Assembly (NCBI GenBank): GCA_963920525.1
Contig: OY986438.1
Location: 194,213,962-194,277,961 of the forward strand
Direction: 5' to 3'
DNA from: Dichetophora obliterata
Lineage: Eukaryota > Arthropoda > Insecta > Diptera > Sciomyzidae
DNA: 64,000 bases
The notes beneath the pieces are model-generated. The model was not told the DNA's origin and searched no databases. It saw only the letters and a list, made by a program, of their open reading frames with translations. Below, one piece after another: positions 1-10,731 of this stretch (the stretch's first letter is position 1; every line of letters begins with the position of its first letter). A program made the position numbers and the translations under genes.

Positions 1-1440
1 TATATCCAGTTCTTTTATTGCATTAGAAATCTCTTCCTGGGTTAAATATAAACTATCGACTATAATAGTTGAGCTAGGAGAAGTTTCAGATAAGGTGGTA
101 GGAAGACAAAAGACCTCATTAAAGTGATCGGCATACAAGTTGCTTATTTCAAGAGAATTGGACGAAGTGACATTACCTTTAAACATAGACGATGGATAGC
201 CGCTAGATTTGCGCTTCATGTTAACAAAGTCAAAGAATTTTCTCGGCTCTTGGACAATTTTTTCTCCGATGATGTTCGTGTACAACTTGTACGCTACTTC
301 TGACCTGATAGAGAACTCTCTTGATAGCTCGTCATATCTAAGCTTCAGTTCATCGCTTATATTATCAGTGTTTTTGAGAAGTTTGTAGATTTTATTTCTT
401 TGATTCCTCAAAAATCTGAGATTGTTGTCTAGCCATGGTTCTGTGAGCTTATTCTTTTTCTTTATTATTGGCACATAACTTTCGATAGCGGTAAAAATGT
501 GCTGATAAAATATAGAGACAGCACTGTCTAAATCTAAATTGAATAGAATATGATTCCAATTTAGAGAACTAAGATAACATTTTATTTTTTCATAATCGGC
601 GTTGAGGTAATCGTACGTAATGGTGTTATTATAAGACTGGGTAAAGTTGATGTCATTAGCAGAGAAAACAACTTTTAAGGCTGTATGATGAACAGTGTTG
701 GTTAATAAATTTTCTGCTCCCATGCATGGACTAACCTTCACTTCTTCATACGAGTTAGTAAAAATTAGGTCCAACCATCTGCCATTCTGATTTTGTACAG
801 AAGAGACTTGCTGCAAGTCACTGCCATAAAAGGTGCTAAGTAAGTTGAAGTCTATGGCATTAGAAAGATTTACAGGAAGAAGAAAGTTGCCGTTTTCGTC
901 GGTGACAAAAGATATATTTGGGCGATTGAAGTCACCAAGAATAACAACTTTATCTTCCTCTTTTAGGGAGGAGGTAAAGGTGGTCAGTGTTTCACATAGC
1001 TCGTTGTATGTTGTTTCACTTGAGCCGGGAGGAATGTAAACGACACCTATGTACACATTGAGACTTTTACCTGAACAAACTCTAATAATTCGGTGATCGA
1101 ACAGTTTATGGTTAGGTGTGTCTATTAGCTCACTTGAAAGGGAATTGTGAGATGCTACAAGGACACCACCTCCTCGAGAAAGACCTGTTGAGGAGTAGTC
1201 CCGATCGTTTCTGAAGACAGTCCAATTGCTATCAAGAATTTCCTCATTATTGAAGGTTTCGTTTAGCCATGTCTCAGTGAATACTAGGACATTGAAGTGG
1301 CATGATTTAGCGTCAACATAAAGTTTGTTTAATTTGCTTCTCATGCCGCCACAGTTATGGTAGAATATATTTAAGAAAGAAGAGTTAGGAACGATAATAT
1401 TGCTGTTGCTCTTTACGAGATTTTTGAAGAAGAGAAACAT
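1..1440 (-). CDS. LINE ORF2, endonuclease domain (partial, open at window edge)
   Basis: About 480 codons read without a stop from the ATG at 1440 down to base 1. The N-terminal 230 residues form an apurinic-type endonuclease. Visible motifs in order are TETWLN (the catalytic Glu motif), GGGVLVASH, VVYIPPGSSE, GDFNRPN (catalytic Asp/Asn) and a C-terminal VHHTALKVVF in the SDH-equivalent position. A linker with PWLDNNLRFLRNQRNKIYK and EPRKFFDFVNMKRK follows; this is the usual region between endonuclease and reverse transcriptase. ORF2 starts inside the end of ORF1 in another frame, as in many two-ORF LINEs. The uninterrupted frame suggests a young, possibly once-active copy. I cannot judge the reverse transcriptase because it lies outside. 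Confidence 0.85.
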   Translation of the reverse strand, partial: MFLFFKNLVKSNSNIIVPNSSFLNIFYHNCGGMRSKLNKLYVDAKSCHFNVLVFTETWLNETFNNEEILDSNWTVFRNDRDYSSTGLSRGGGVLVASHNSLSSELIDTPNHKLFDHRIIRVCSGKSLNVYIGVVYIPPGSSETTYNELCETLTTFTSSLKEEDKVVILGDFNRPNISFVTDENGNFLLPVNLSNAIDFNLLSTFYGSDLQQVSSVQNQNGRWLDLIFTNSYEEVKVSPCMGAENLLTNTVHHTALKVVFSANDINFTQSYNNTITYDYLNADYEKIKCYLSSLNWNHILFNLDLDSAVSIFYQHIFTAIESYVPIIKKKNKLTEPWLDNNLRFLRNQRNKIYKLLKNTDNISDELKLRYDELSREFSIRSEVAYKLYTNIIGEKIVQEPRKFFDFVNMKRKSSGYPSSMFKGNVTSSNSLEISNLYADHFNEVFCLPTTLSETSPSSTIIVDSLYLTQEEISNAIKELDI

Positions 1441-1920
1441 GTTTAGCTCTGACATGAGCGCCATAGGTTTCCAGATCCACCTTGACTTGATCAACCGTTA
1501 CACCCAGGTGCTCGTGAAAGCGGACAAATAAATTACGCAAGTCTTCAACACCGGTAGGAAGACCTTCTTGCTGAATTAATACTCTAAGATTAGTTTTGGT
1601 CTTGCCTTCAATGCATGTTGAATCAGGGGCTTTATACATATAAGCGAGATACAGGCGAACATTGTTATAAACGTTGTTCTCCCTGAGGCGAGAAAGGGCA
1701 TATCTGCTCTCAGTGCCTTCGCAAGAGTTTAGTGTCAATTTCACTTTTGGAGGAAGTAGGGGGTCTAAAAATGACGTAGGACTACCAGGTTGATTGCAAA
1801 GCTCATTTGAAACAGAAGATGGTTTTGGTAAACCACTTCCGGTTGGTGGTGAAGGATTAAGAGTTTTGAAATGAGAAAAGAATCTCTGGGCATTTTGAGC
1901 AAAAAGACTGTCAAAATATG
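1385..1920 (-). CDS. LINE ORF1, C-terminal part
   Basis: Open frame of about 178 codons without a clear start, so it is the 3' part of ORF1. A Ser/Pro-rich stretch (about residues 20-60) precedes a folded-looking region of about 120 residues that ends QQQYYRS. No CCHC zinc knuckle is visible in this part. An in-frame GTG at 1742-1744 is not likely to be the real start because the frame stays open further upstream. The assignment rests on its overlap with ORF2, not on a recognised domain. Confidence 0.6.
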
Positions 1921-1935
1921 GTGATTTTTTTATTT

Positions 1936-2949
1936 TAAAATTAAAAATATTATATAAACGGTAAAATTAAATGTTATTATAAAATAAATTTTCATGAATT
2001 TCGACGTATGTATATTTTTACACAAACATACTCAATAGTGAAATAAAAGCTTTTTATATATTTTTGTAAAAAAGCCTGTGCAGTGAATTTTATACACCAG
2101 CAAAAATGTTTTTTATGCGGCAAAAATATGCGACATTAATATTAGGGTATTTTATACACTAAAAGGTAGTGCGCAAATTTTCTTAGATGTGAAAAGTACC
2201 AAAAAAATAATGTATTTGGAGTTAAAAAAACATTGAGAATTACTGCCGAGATTATTCCCAAGTGCTTGTTGATGTTTAGAAAGAACTAATTAGAAATAAT
2301 AAAGGAATTAATTTGACTGAGCCGAAGTTAAAATACCCCACGGTAATGCTGTGCGCAGTACCTCAATTTACATTTTAATATGTTCCGGAAAAAGTCGACG
2401 TAAATCGAAATTCAACTTTTCCATATTGGTATGAAACTCAGATTATTTAATATTAAATCAGCAATATTTTCGAACAACTAATAAAATAAACAATATATAC
2501 ACATTAGAAGAAAACAAATTTCGATTATAATAAATTATTAGAATCATCGCTTGATGTTAGAATTGCAGACATGAGCGTTTTCATATCATCATCTGTATAA
2601 AATTGCTGCCTGGTCTGACTCTGACTTGATGAATTAGATTCCTATGAAATGGATTTAAAAAATTAATCTATCCGCTTTTGAGGCAAATACATAGTTTTCT
2701 CTGCATTAAGGTCCTTGTAATATTGAAAGCTGAGGTTAATAGACCTATTTGTTGACTCAACTCGTTCTTCGTATTTGTACAATTCTTTAAATATATCGGT
2801 AGCCATTTTTATGTAGTCAAAAGTCTCTGATAATTTTCGCACTGGAAATTGTGATTCTTCTTCCCCAGTTTCGGTTTCCGAATCCTCTTGTTCAAAACAT
2901 ATTGGGTTGAAAGATTTATCAATGCAAATAGTCTATTAACGGTTCGTCA
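1936..2949. other. AT-rich DNA with a possible coding relic
   Basis: No clear gene. On the minus strand about 2665-2897 a 75-codon open stretch carries acidic and helical character (SETFDYIKMATDIFKELYK). It may be the tail of a DNA-transposon protein, but I cannot assign it. The rest is AT-rich without visible structure. Confidence 0.4.
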
Positions 2950-4445
2950 CGATGATCCAAGACATAATTAACATCAGATTCGTCAATGACAAAAAATCCA
3001 ACACGATGGGCCTAGTTTATGATTTCTGTGTTTCACTCATTCAGATTTTCTTAGTGCACGCCTACACTGATGAAGACCCAATTTTTTATCGAAAATTGTC
3101 TTCAGCGACAAAACTCATTTTCGACTCAATGGGTCAACAAATAGAACTGCTAAATTTGAAGAGCAATTCATTTGAAGAGCTGAAGATCAGCCAGAGGCAA
3201 TTTAAGAGCTGCCAATGCATCCTAAAAATGCACTGTTTGGTGCAGTTTGTGGGCTGGCGGACCGACCTTTTTTCAGGTTTTCATTAAAGTGTGTAAAAAT
3301 TTTTATATCAATTTTTTCATTATAGTATGGTTCTTTAAGGTCTTAAGAATACGTATACAAAATTTTAGAAAAAAAATATCAAATAGAAAAAAGTTATAAC
3401 ATATATTATATTCTTATGTCGCGTGATATTCAAGAACCTTTAAATCTTTAATCGCGTTTTTTTCGAAACACGGTTTTTCGAATCGGCTTCTAAGATATCT
3501 GGAGTTCTACTGGAACGATTTCGATGAATCTTGATTCATTGTGATCCTTATAAACTCTGTTAAGCACTAGACCTATAAAAACCCAAAAAACTTTTATATA
3601 TTTTTTTTTGTATTACTGAAAGTTTCGGCAAAAAAGGGCGTTTTTTTGCAAATTTTTTTTTTCAACGCATGCCATTTTTTATTTTTTATTTTTTTTTTTA
3701 CTCAACATTTTTTTATAGTACTACCACAACCCTTAACTCAAGAATGCACTTTGATTTTTTACTTTCAGAAGCTTTGTAAATGCTGGAGACGAGAAGCCAA
3801 TTGCAACAATTTTTTAAACACGCTAACTTCAACGCTATACAATAACTATAAAAACAAAAAAAAAATTAATTTCCTCATGAATAATTCTTCATTATGTAAA
3901 AAATTTGAATCATTAAAATTATTAATACTAGGTAAAAAATTAATAAAAAAGGTGTTTCTTATAGCTGCACACTGTAATAGTACCTTAAAAATAATGAAAA
4001 TCGCAACGTTACAGTCAATGAAACAAGGTATCTTGCGATGATTACCGACTTTTTTTGCCCAAAATAAAAGAATTTGACTGGGTTGGCATGTGGTTTCAAC
4101 AAGATGGTGCTACATGACTCACGGCACGCGTCACCATGGACCCATTGAGAAGTGAGTTTGGTGAGCAATTAATCTCACGTTTTGGAGCAGTCCATTGGCC
4201 GTCAAAATCATGCAATTTGATCCCACTAGACTATTTTTTGTGGTACTACGTGAAGTCTCTCGTGTACAGGGACAAGCCAGCCACAATTGCAGCCTTGGAA
4301 GACAACATTACAGCTGCCATTGTTGAGATACCGGCCGAAATGACGAAAATGGGAGCTTACGGATGGACCACCTCAAGCGTAGCCGCGGGCAACATTTATA
4401 TGAAAAAATATTTAAAAAGTAAATGGCAGGTATTGATGTATTGAT
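2950..4445 (+). pseudogene. Tc1/mariner-superfamily transposase relic, split by an insertion
   Basis: Two blocks of one DDE transposase are separated by about 0.7 kb of unrelated DNA (about 3287-3975). Block 1 carries FYRK at about 3087-3097, then in a shifted frame the first catalytic motif as FSDKTHF (normally FSDEAHF), a stop within QPEAI, and CTVWCSLWAGG. Block 2 begins NRNVTVNETRYLAMI and continues WFQQDGAT, a stop at the usual Cys/His position, then the third catalytic region LIPLDYFLWYYVKSLVY. Another frameshift near 4345 leads into MDHLKRSRGQHLYE and the usual basic end. There are at least three frameshifts and two stops, so the copy is dead. Family membership is clear from the motif order; the subfamily is uncertain. 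Confidence 0.8.
3287..3975. mobile_element. Insertion splitting the mariner transposase
   Basis: AT-rich DNA of about 0.7 kb lies between the WAGG region and the NVTV region of the transposase, which are only about 12 residues apart in intact relatives. No coding or terminal repeats were recognised. Boundaries are good to perhaps 15 bases. Confidence 0.55.
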
Positions 4446-6370
4446 CAATAAAAATAAAATATGGTCATTTCCATAGTCGCGCACCTAACGTTCGTACGCC
4501 TTTTTTGTTGTTAAAAATGAAAAAAAGCAAAGAAATATTTAAACTTTTTTTGTCCTGTTTTAATTTTTGGATAGCTTTCTAGTAGTACTATATTTAGTGT
4601 ATAAGGTGGAAGCGATCGAAAGTATTGCCCAAAGATATAAGCAATCAAAAGAGGACGCGTTACGATTATATAGTGGTTTTTCTCTGCATTAATATAATCA
4701 AAAAATCTGGGAAGTTTGCACAAGTTTTTTTATTATAGTTATAGGAATGATGTTGCTATATATTCATAATTTTTTCGTTGAAAATTATTTTTTAATTATT
4801 TTTATACAAGCCATAACATAATACGTAACAATACATACGTTACGATACAGATTTTTGCCTTCAAAGATGTAAAAATTTTGTATAGTTTTATTTATTTAAT
4901 TGAACTTAAAAATCATATAAAGGTGTAAAAACTAAAAAAATTGATTTTAACTTTGTATTATATGAGTATTTATTCCTACTACCTACGAGTATCTATTCCT
5001 ACTTTTGTTAAAATTTTTAACAACACTCATACGAGCGGTTAAAAGACTTGGAACAATACAGGGGAAAGCAGCGAAACTAATATACACGTGGCATATACTT
5101 TCCAAAATACGATACAATATATACAGCTGGAGCCAATATTTTCAAGTCGAACAGATCGGAAGGTTGATGAATAAATCACTATGAGTCCTATGAGACGCAA
5201 AAATATCAACAAAAGACCTATACAAAGAGACTAAACAGGACATAAACCAACTTATACAAAATCAAGAACAACCTCATGAAATAAAATACGGTCCTAACTA
5301 TAAGAACCACAGTACACCATACACCAACACAACACGCGACAGATGTTCAACTTTGACGTTCCGAAGGACAATACTACATAGTCTAAAACACAGCGCAACA
5401 AGACAGTTTAACAACTAACCGGTAGAATAATTAAAAAATACCAGAAATATAAAAATTTTTAAACAAAAACTAAATACATATATTCAAAATATAGGTTAAG
5501 TTCATACTATGTTATAATCTCATTAATGTGATAATTTAAAAAATAAGTAACTACATATAAAAACAATTATTTACTTATTAAGCCTAGTACTTAAGGTTCG
5601 TTTACGTGAAATTTCGCTGGGAACATCTATTTATTTGTTGCGTGAAATTTCTGACTTAAAGTTTGTTGCGAGGAATTCCTATGGCAACGTTTCTCAGAGA
5701 GACTCAGAAAATAAGTTGGGAGATTTCATATGATCTCTCTCTTTTCACTTCAAAATAAATAGGCAGTACAATTAAATTGTCGTGAAAAAATGTTGCTCAG
5801 AAACATGTTGCGATAATTCCACGCAGCGGAACAGATTACTGCTCTGATGAACATGTTGTGAAAATTTCCACGCTTGTTTCGCAGCTGTCACTTTTTGTAT
5901 GGAGAATTGAGTGAAATTTCACATGAAACTGAACAGAGTACTATGCTTTAGTTTTAATCATTTTTCTAACCTCATAGACACGGTTACTGCTTCTGAGGAT
6001 TTTAGTAAAAAATCTCTAAAATCAGGTAATTAAATATACACAACCTAGGCTATAATAATTTGTATTTAATAAAAAAAAACCCAATTTTGAATAGAGTTAC
6101 TAATGATAAAAAAAATAGTTTGTAGATTTAACCATGAGATTTAACATGTTCAGTTAAAAAAGTCAATTATTGCCCAGTTTATTGAAGTGAAATTTCCTTA
6201 TTTTAAGGTTTTTTCTAAATGGTTTTTTATGATTTAAAGAGTTATAGGGTTTTACCGATCGCCGCGATGTCCTACAAATTCATTTCTGCAATTGTTAGAT
6301 AACCAGTTTCAGCAAATTTCCATATTGTATTGCAGCGGATGATTCTAAAATAGACTCTGTCGTAATCTGC
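4446..6370. other. AT-rich DNA without a gene
   Basis: Nothing coding was recognised. Bases about 5591-5936 carry several copies of gtgaaatttc-like sequence in both orientations and a weak inverted match between ggttcgtttacgtgaaattt at the left and its imperfect reverse at the right. This is perhaps an old MITE of about 345 bp. Bases 5040-5450 are richer in GC and codon-like, but I could not place them. Confidence 0.4.
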
Positions 6371-6374
6371 AGAT

Positions 6375-8044
6375 AGGCACTCCTAAGTCACTATGCTGAA
6401 TTCTAACCGTATGTATTCATGCCATGACATGATTACAAGACCGGCGTCAGGCACCTCGATAGATAATGTGTTTTCAAACATACACTATGAGCAATTAGCA
6501 ATCAACTCAATAGAGTGCACATTAAGTGACCACAACATGATAAGCTGTACAGTTAAAGTAAAAAGTTCGACTGAAAAATACAAAACGATCGTAAGGACAG
6601 TCTACAAATATGAAGAAAAATTGATACAAATCTTAACTCTATATTTCTAAACGAAAACCATAATCCCAATGAAATATACAATATCATTGACTATGTCATA
6701 ACTGAAGCGATAAACGAGCATAAAGAGCATATGACTACAAAAATCAAACTTCAACATCTGGCCTCCCCATGGGTAAATGAACAATTAAAAGCGTTGCTAA
6801 AAATAAAAAAAATGTGTTGAGAAAAATTACACATCAACATAGGAACGAGTTAAGAGCACGACTTACAAGCATCAACAACATTATTAATGAAATGCACCAA
6901 AATCTTACTGAAAGCTATTACAAGAGGGAGCTAACCAAGGTCGAAGGCCACATCAAAGCATCATGGAAGGCCATAAACGGATTCTTTAATCACACAGCAC
7001 AAACGACCGTAATTGAACAAGTTGAAAATGCCGACGGCATGATTATAAGTGGCAGCGAACAAGAAGCAAACTGCTTAAATCAGTTCTTTTCAACTCGAGC
7101 AGCTGATATAATTGCATCAATAGATACAGAGGAAGGAGACCATATCAATGCGTACAGAACACTAACCAGTTCAAGCAGAACAATTTAATTTCAGCGGGTT
7201 TTCACAGAGGAAGTTCAACAAGTGATACAGCAAATCGACGCAAACAAGTCATTCGGCATAGACGAAATACCATCTTTAGTTGTCAAAAACTCTTGTGAGA
7301 GCATTGCAAAAGCAATTGCAATCCTAATATCATCAATGTTCGAGTATGCAACATACCCAGATACACTTAAAAAGATACACCCAATCTACAAAGGAGGCGA
7401 AAGGACAAAAACACAAAATTACAGACCCATTGCGATTTTCTCGGTGCTAAGCACTGTAATTGAGAAAATAATGAAGCAGGAAATATGCAAACATTTAGAA
7501 AATAGCCAGTTCATATACAACCACCAGTATGGATTAAGACAGGGATCAGGAACCCAACCAGCGTTACTACAGGCGATTGACGACATTTGCACATATATGG
7601 ATAATGGATGCAACGAGGTGGGTGCACTTTTTATTGATCTCCAGAAGGCGTTTGAATGGGTTAGCCATGATATTCTGAAAAAGAAACTCGAATTCGCTGG
7701 ATTCCACGGAAAAAGTCTTGCATTAATGGAGGATTACCTGGATGGGAGACATCAAATAGTCTTCAATGGAAAAGCTAAAAGCAGACCTGAGGAAGTTGTA
7801 TGTGGCGTCCCGCAGGGAAGCGTACTTGGCCCACTCCTTTTCCTTATATCCATCAATGATATAAAAAATATTACTCTTAATGACAAACTATTCCTCTTCG
7901 CTGACGATATAGCGTTGTTCTACCCAAGCATATCAAGGCTGGTATTGAGAGCAAAGCGTGTTGATGTTAAGAGAATACTTTTGCTTTAATAAAATAGCAA
8001 TGAACGAGGATAAAACCCAAGTCATGATAATCTCGCCACAGCAT
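6375..8044 (+). mobile_element. LINE family B, 5' segment (interrupted by LINE C)
   Basis: 5'-truncated LINE that begins near the end of the endonuclease and runs into the reverse transcriptase. It breaks off at 8044 after the coding stretch TQVMIISPQH. The same protein resumes at 14431 with NNTEKFNF. A second copy on the other strand (39870-42035) reads ISPQHNEADKFKF across this point, which shows that the gap is an insertion. The bases agcat occur at both edges (8040-8044 and 14426-14430), consistent with a 5 bp target-site duplication. Confidence 0.85.
6393..7989 (+). pseudogene. LINE B ORF2: endonuclease end, linker and reverse transcriptase
   Basis: Reading is in three broken pieces. 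6393-6650 ends the endonuclease (CTLSDHNMISCTV, the SDH motif). 6814-7188 is the linker, ending in the usual NQFFS approach to the reverse transcriptase. 7222-7989 is the reverse transcriptase, with SFGIDEIP, YRPIAI, QYGLRQGSGTQ, LFIDLQKAFE, GVPQGSVLGPLLF and the catalytic FADDIALFY. The catalytic Asp pair is intact, but frameshifts near 6650, 7190 and 7960 kill the copy. The next part, after a frameshift, is EYFCFNKIAMNEDKTQ leading to the insertion point at 8044. Confidence 0.85.
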
Positions 8045-8084
8045 ATTTGCTGTTAATCGTTCTCTATTATCATCTATTATTCCA

Positions 8085-8723
8085 TTGCAATATATCAATT
8101 CATTGCTTGACCAACTTTGTGTGTCGATAAATGGTATCTCAGAAGTCTTCATTATATGTGCATCATATATTCCGCCAAACAGCTCCTTGGATGTTTATAA
8201 AGCTCATACGGATAACATCTCAATTTTGATTGCTGACTCGTGCAATGATAGCAGGCAACTCTTGGTACTTGGTGATTTCAATCTTCCAAATTTATCGTGG
8301 TTGAAAACACAATCTGATGACTACCTCTCTCCATTGAATGTTTCCAGTGCTGCTGAACTGTATTTAATTGATAATTTCTGTAATCTTGGCTTAAATCAAA
8401 TTAATTCTTGTTTTAACTCTTTGAGTAGACTGTTAGATTTAGTATTTATTACTGGCAATATTAACTTAAAATTATTAGAATCTGCTTTTCCTATTTCAGC
8501 TTTAAGTGCACATCATGTCCCATTAGAGATCCAAGTTGTTTTCTATAAATATCTTGCTTTAAATAATAATAATTCAAATTTCAGATTCAACTACCGGGCG
8601 TGTAATTTCGGCTATTTAAATTCTATTTTCTTTGGTTTTGACTGGGCAAATGAGTTTGATCTGCGCGAGACTTGCTCGTGTTTTAATAATTTTAAGTCTT
8701 TAGTTTCAGCTGTTACTCAATAA
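8085..8723 (+). pseudogene. LINE C endonuclease domain (5'-truncated)
   Basis: A 212-residue open stretch that in fact stays open upstream to 8046. It lacks the N-terminal third of the endonuclease, including the catalytic Glu motif, because of 5' truncation on insertion. It keeps YIPPNSS, the GDFN catalytic motif and the HH(V) motif. It is related to the endonuclease at the window start (about the same spacing of YIPP, GDFN and LDL(V/I)F) but clearly belongs to another family. Confidence 0.8.
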
Positions 8724-8902
8724 ACTGAAGAACTTGTGTACTAAATTTTATAAAAAATATTTGCTTACTCAAAACCACTTTTTTTTCTCAAATATAGAAA
8801 ATATAGAAAATTAAATTTTCTGGATAAATACCTTTACAAGCAATATTTACTAAAATTTTAATATGATTTTATATCTAATCCGAAGTCTTTCTGGCGATTT
8901 AT

Positions 8903-8909
8903 TAAATCT
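8903..8909. repeat. Target-site duplication of LINE D, left copy (taaatct)
   Basis: taaatct at 8903-8909 recurs at 12450-12456 immediately after the A-rich tail of LINE D. Removing 8910-12456 joins FWRFIKS to KKGFSN in frame. Confidence 0.8.
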
Positions 8910-9194
8910 TTTTTCTTTTCTTTTTTTTTCTCTCTTTATTTTTCATTATTTTGGTAATTTTTATTGGTAATATTTAATATTCCTTTATTATTTCTGTCGA
9001 CAACTTGAAATTAATTTTTACTATAGTAAGTTTCAACATGTTTAAAATTTTTTTACATTTTTTTAATACAATTCTACTATTTTTTTGTATTAGTTATTTT
9101 TCTTATATTGTCTTTCTAATTTTATTTGTTTTTATTACTCTATCAATAATTTTTTTGAATCTAGTCACACAGCTTTCCTTCGCTATATCTAAAT

Positions 9195-10731
9195 ATGTCA
9201 CATAATACTAACCTAGGACCCATTTCAAGCGATAATTCATACCTTCGCTACAATTTGGAACATTTGCAACAGAATCTTAATGTTGGACATATAAATTGTC
9301 AGAGCCTTAAGCCCTCCTACCGTTCGGCAAAGCTTGATGAAATAAAGTGTATTCTGGAAGGTTGTTTTCTTGATGTTGTAGGTGTCTCTGAAACCTGGCT
9401 AAAACCTCATATTTCAAATGAAACCATTGATATTTCTGGATATAGTTTTTGTGGTATTGATCGTCCCAGTAACAGAGGTGGTGGGGTTGGCTTTTATATT
9501 TCTAAACGTATTGAATACAAAGTTGTTTTCGAAAGCTCAAATTTTGGTGTATGCGAAGCTATTTTTATTGAGATAAGCCATTGCTCTGGTAAAACTTTAC
9601 TAGGTGTGGTTTATCTTCCTTATGGTGATATTGTGGCTTTGGAAGACTCACTTGGCGACTTACTAGTTAGGTATCCTAACTCCATCATTATGGGAGATTT
9701 TAATATGAACTTATTTAATTCTAATAAAAGTAAAAATGTTCGCGAACTGTGCCATCGCCTCAATGTTAGTTGTATGCATAATTCCCGTCCTACACACTAT
9801 GATGTTACTAATAATTCCAATTCATTAATTGACTACTTTCTCCTGAGTGACCCAAGCCTGCTATGCCTTTCAAGTCAGATGTCATGTCCGCATATCTCAT
9901 CATTCCTTCATCTTTATTTCGGTTAAATCACCTGTTTTTAAAAATGATGAATTCATTGAATTTCGAAATTACAATGCTATCAATTATTATAACTTATTTA
10001 CCGAATTGGACAACTGCGACTTTGCTCGTATTTTTTCTACAAGCAATACTGACGACCAGCTAAGTATCATCAACTCGAATCTATATAAGCTTCTTTCTCA
10101 CGTACCTACGGTTAGGCGTAAACTGAATTACAGTAATGATAACTGGATTAAGTCAAGGGATATTATCCATGCTAAATCTTTACGTGACTTAGCCTTTAAA
10201 GACTATTCCTTAGATCGCAATGACAATAATTGGAGAATTTACTGCAAGTACAGAAATCGTACTAAAGCAATTCTGAGAAAAGCTAAAAAGTGTGCGCATG
10301 CTAAGGTTTTCCAATGTGCTGGCAGTAAGCAGATGTGGAACATTCTGCGGCAAAATGGATGCACTAACTCTGTCTCTCCAATTGAAGAGGTTGATGTCAA
10401 TGAGTTGAATTGCAGCTTCTTATATAATCAATCTATGCCCTCATCTAGCACTCCAAATTTTGAGCAAAATTTCTTCAATGATAATCATAACAATCTCTTC
10501 TTTAGAAGTGTTAGCTCTGTGGAGGTATATCACGCGTTCATGAAAATCAAATCTAATGCCGTGGGCTATGATAATATACCTCTAAAATTCCTAAAAATAA
10601 TCTTTCCCTACGTTCAGAGCTATCTTCTTCACTTTATAAACTGCATTTTTATGACTTCTACTTTTCCCGTGGCGTGGAAGATATCCCGTGTAGTACCAAT
10701 AAAAAAAAAAAGTAAACTCGAGTTCAATTGA
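9195..10731 (+). pseudogene. LINE D endonuclease and linker
   Basis: Endonuclease from ATG 9195: VGHINCQSLKPSYRSAK, the catalytic VSETWLKPH, GGGVGFYIS, GVVYLPYGD, IIMGDFNMNL and LIDYFLLSD. The frame shifts near 9880, and the linker continues in 9847-10731 (WRIYCKYRNRTKAILRKAKK, then WNILRQNG). This leads into the first reverse transcriptase block (NAVGYDNIPLKFLK, FPVAWKISRVVPIKKK). A second frameshift lies in the run of a's at 10701-10711. The two shifts separate the endonuclease from the reverse transcriptase, so this copy cannot make the whole protein. Confidence 0.85.

Larger units (their letters stand above)
1..1935 (-). mobile_element. LINE (non-LTR retrotransposon) A, 5' part, runs off the window
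   Basis: Minus-strand remnant of a two-ORF LINE. The end of an ORF1 (1920 to 1385) overlaps the start of an ORF2 (ATG at 1438-1440), which stays open to base 1. The element therefore continues beyond the window with its reverse transcriptase outside. The 5' limit near 1935 is where coding resemblance fades into AT-rich DNA; no target-site duplication can be tested from one end. The clade is probably Jockey/CR1-like, judged only from the endonuclease style. Confidence 0.85.
8045..8909 (+). mobile_element. LINE C, 5' segment (inserted in B, interrupted by D)
   Basis: 5'-truncated LINE that starts inside the endonuclease at 8045 (FAVNRSLLSS), directly after the agcat duplication. The endonuclease continues with IICASYIPPNSSLD, LLVLGDFNLPNLSW and LSAHHVPLEIQV through 8723. 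Beyond a frameshift the linker reads NPKSFWRFIKS up to 8909. There the element is broken by LINE D and resumes at 12457 in the same frame (KKGFSNIPM). Confidence 0.85.

Noticed and set aside
833..1039. 68-residue plus-strand frame
   Set aside because: Antisense to the LINE A endonuclease (GDFN region).
9005..9205. Phe/Ile-rich 66-residue frame that looks like a membrane protein
   Set aside because: It lies in the T-rich 5' region of LINE D; the hydrophobic translation follows from base composition.
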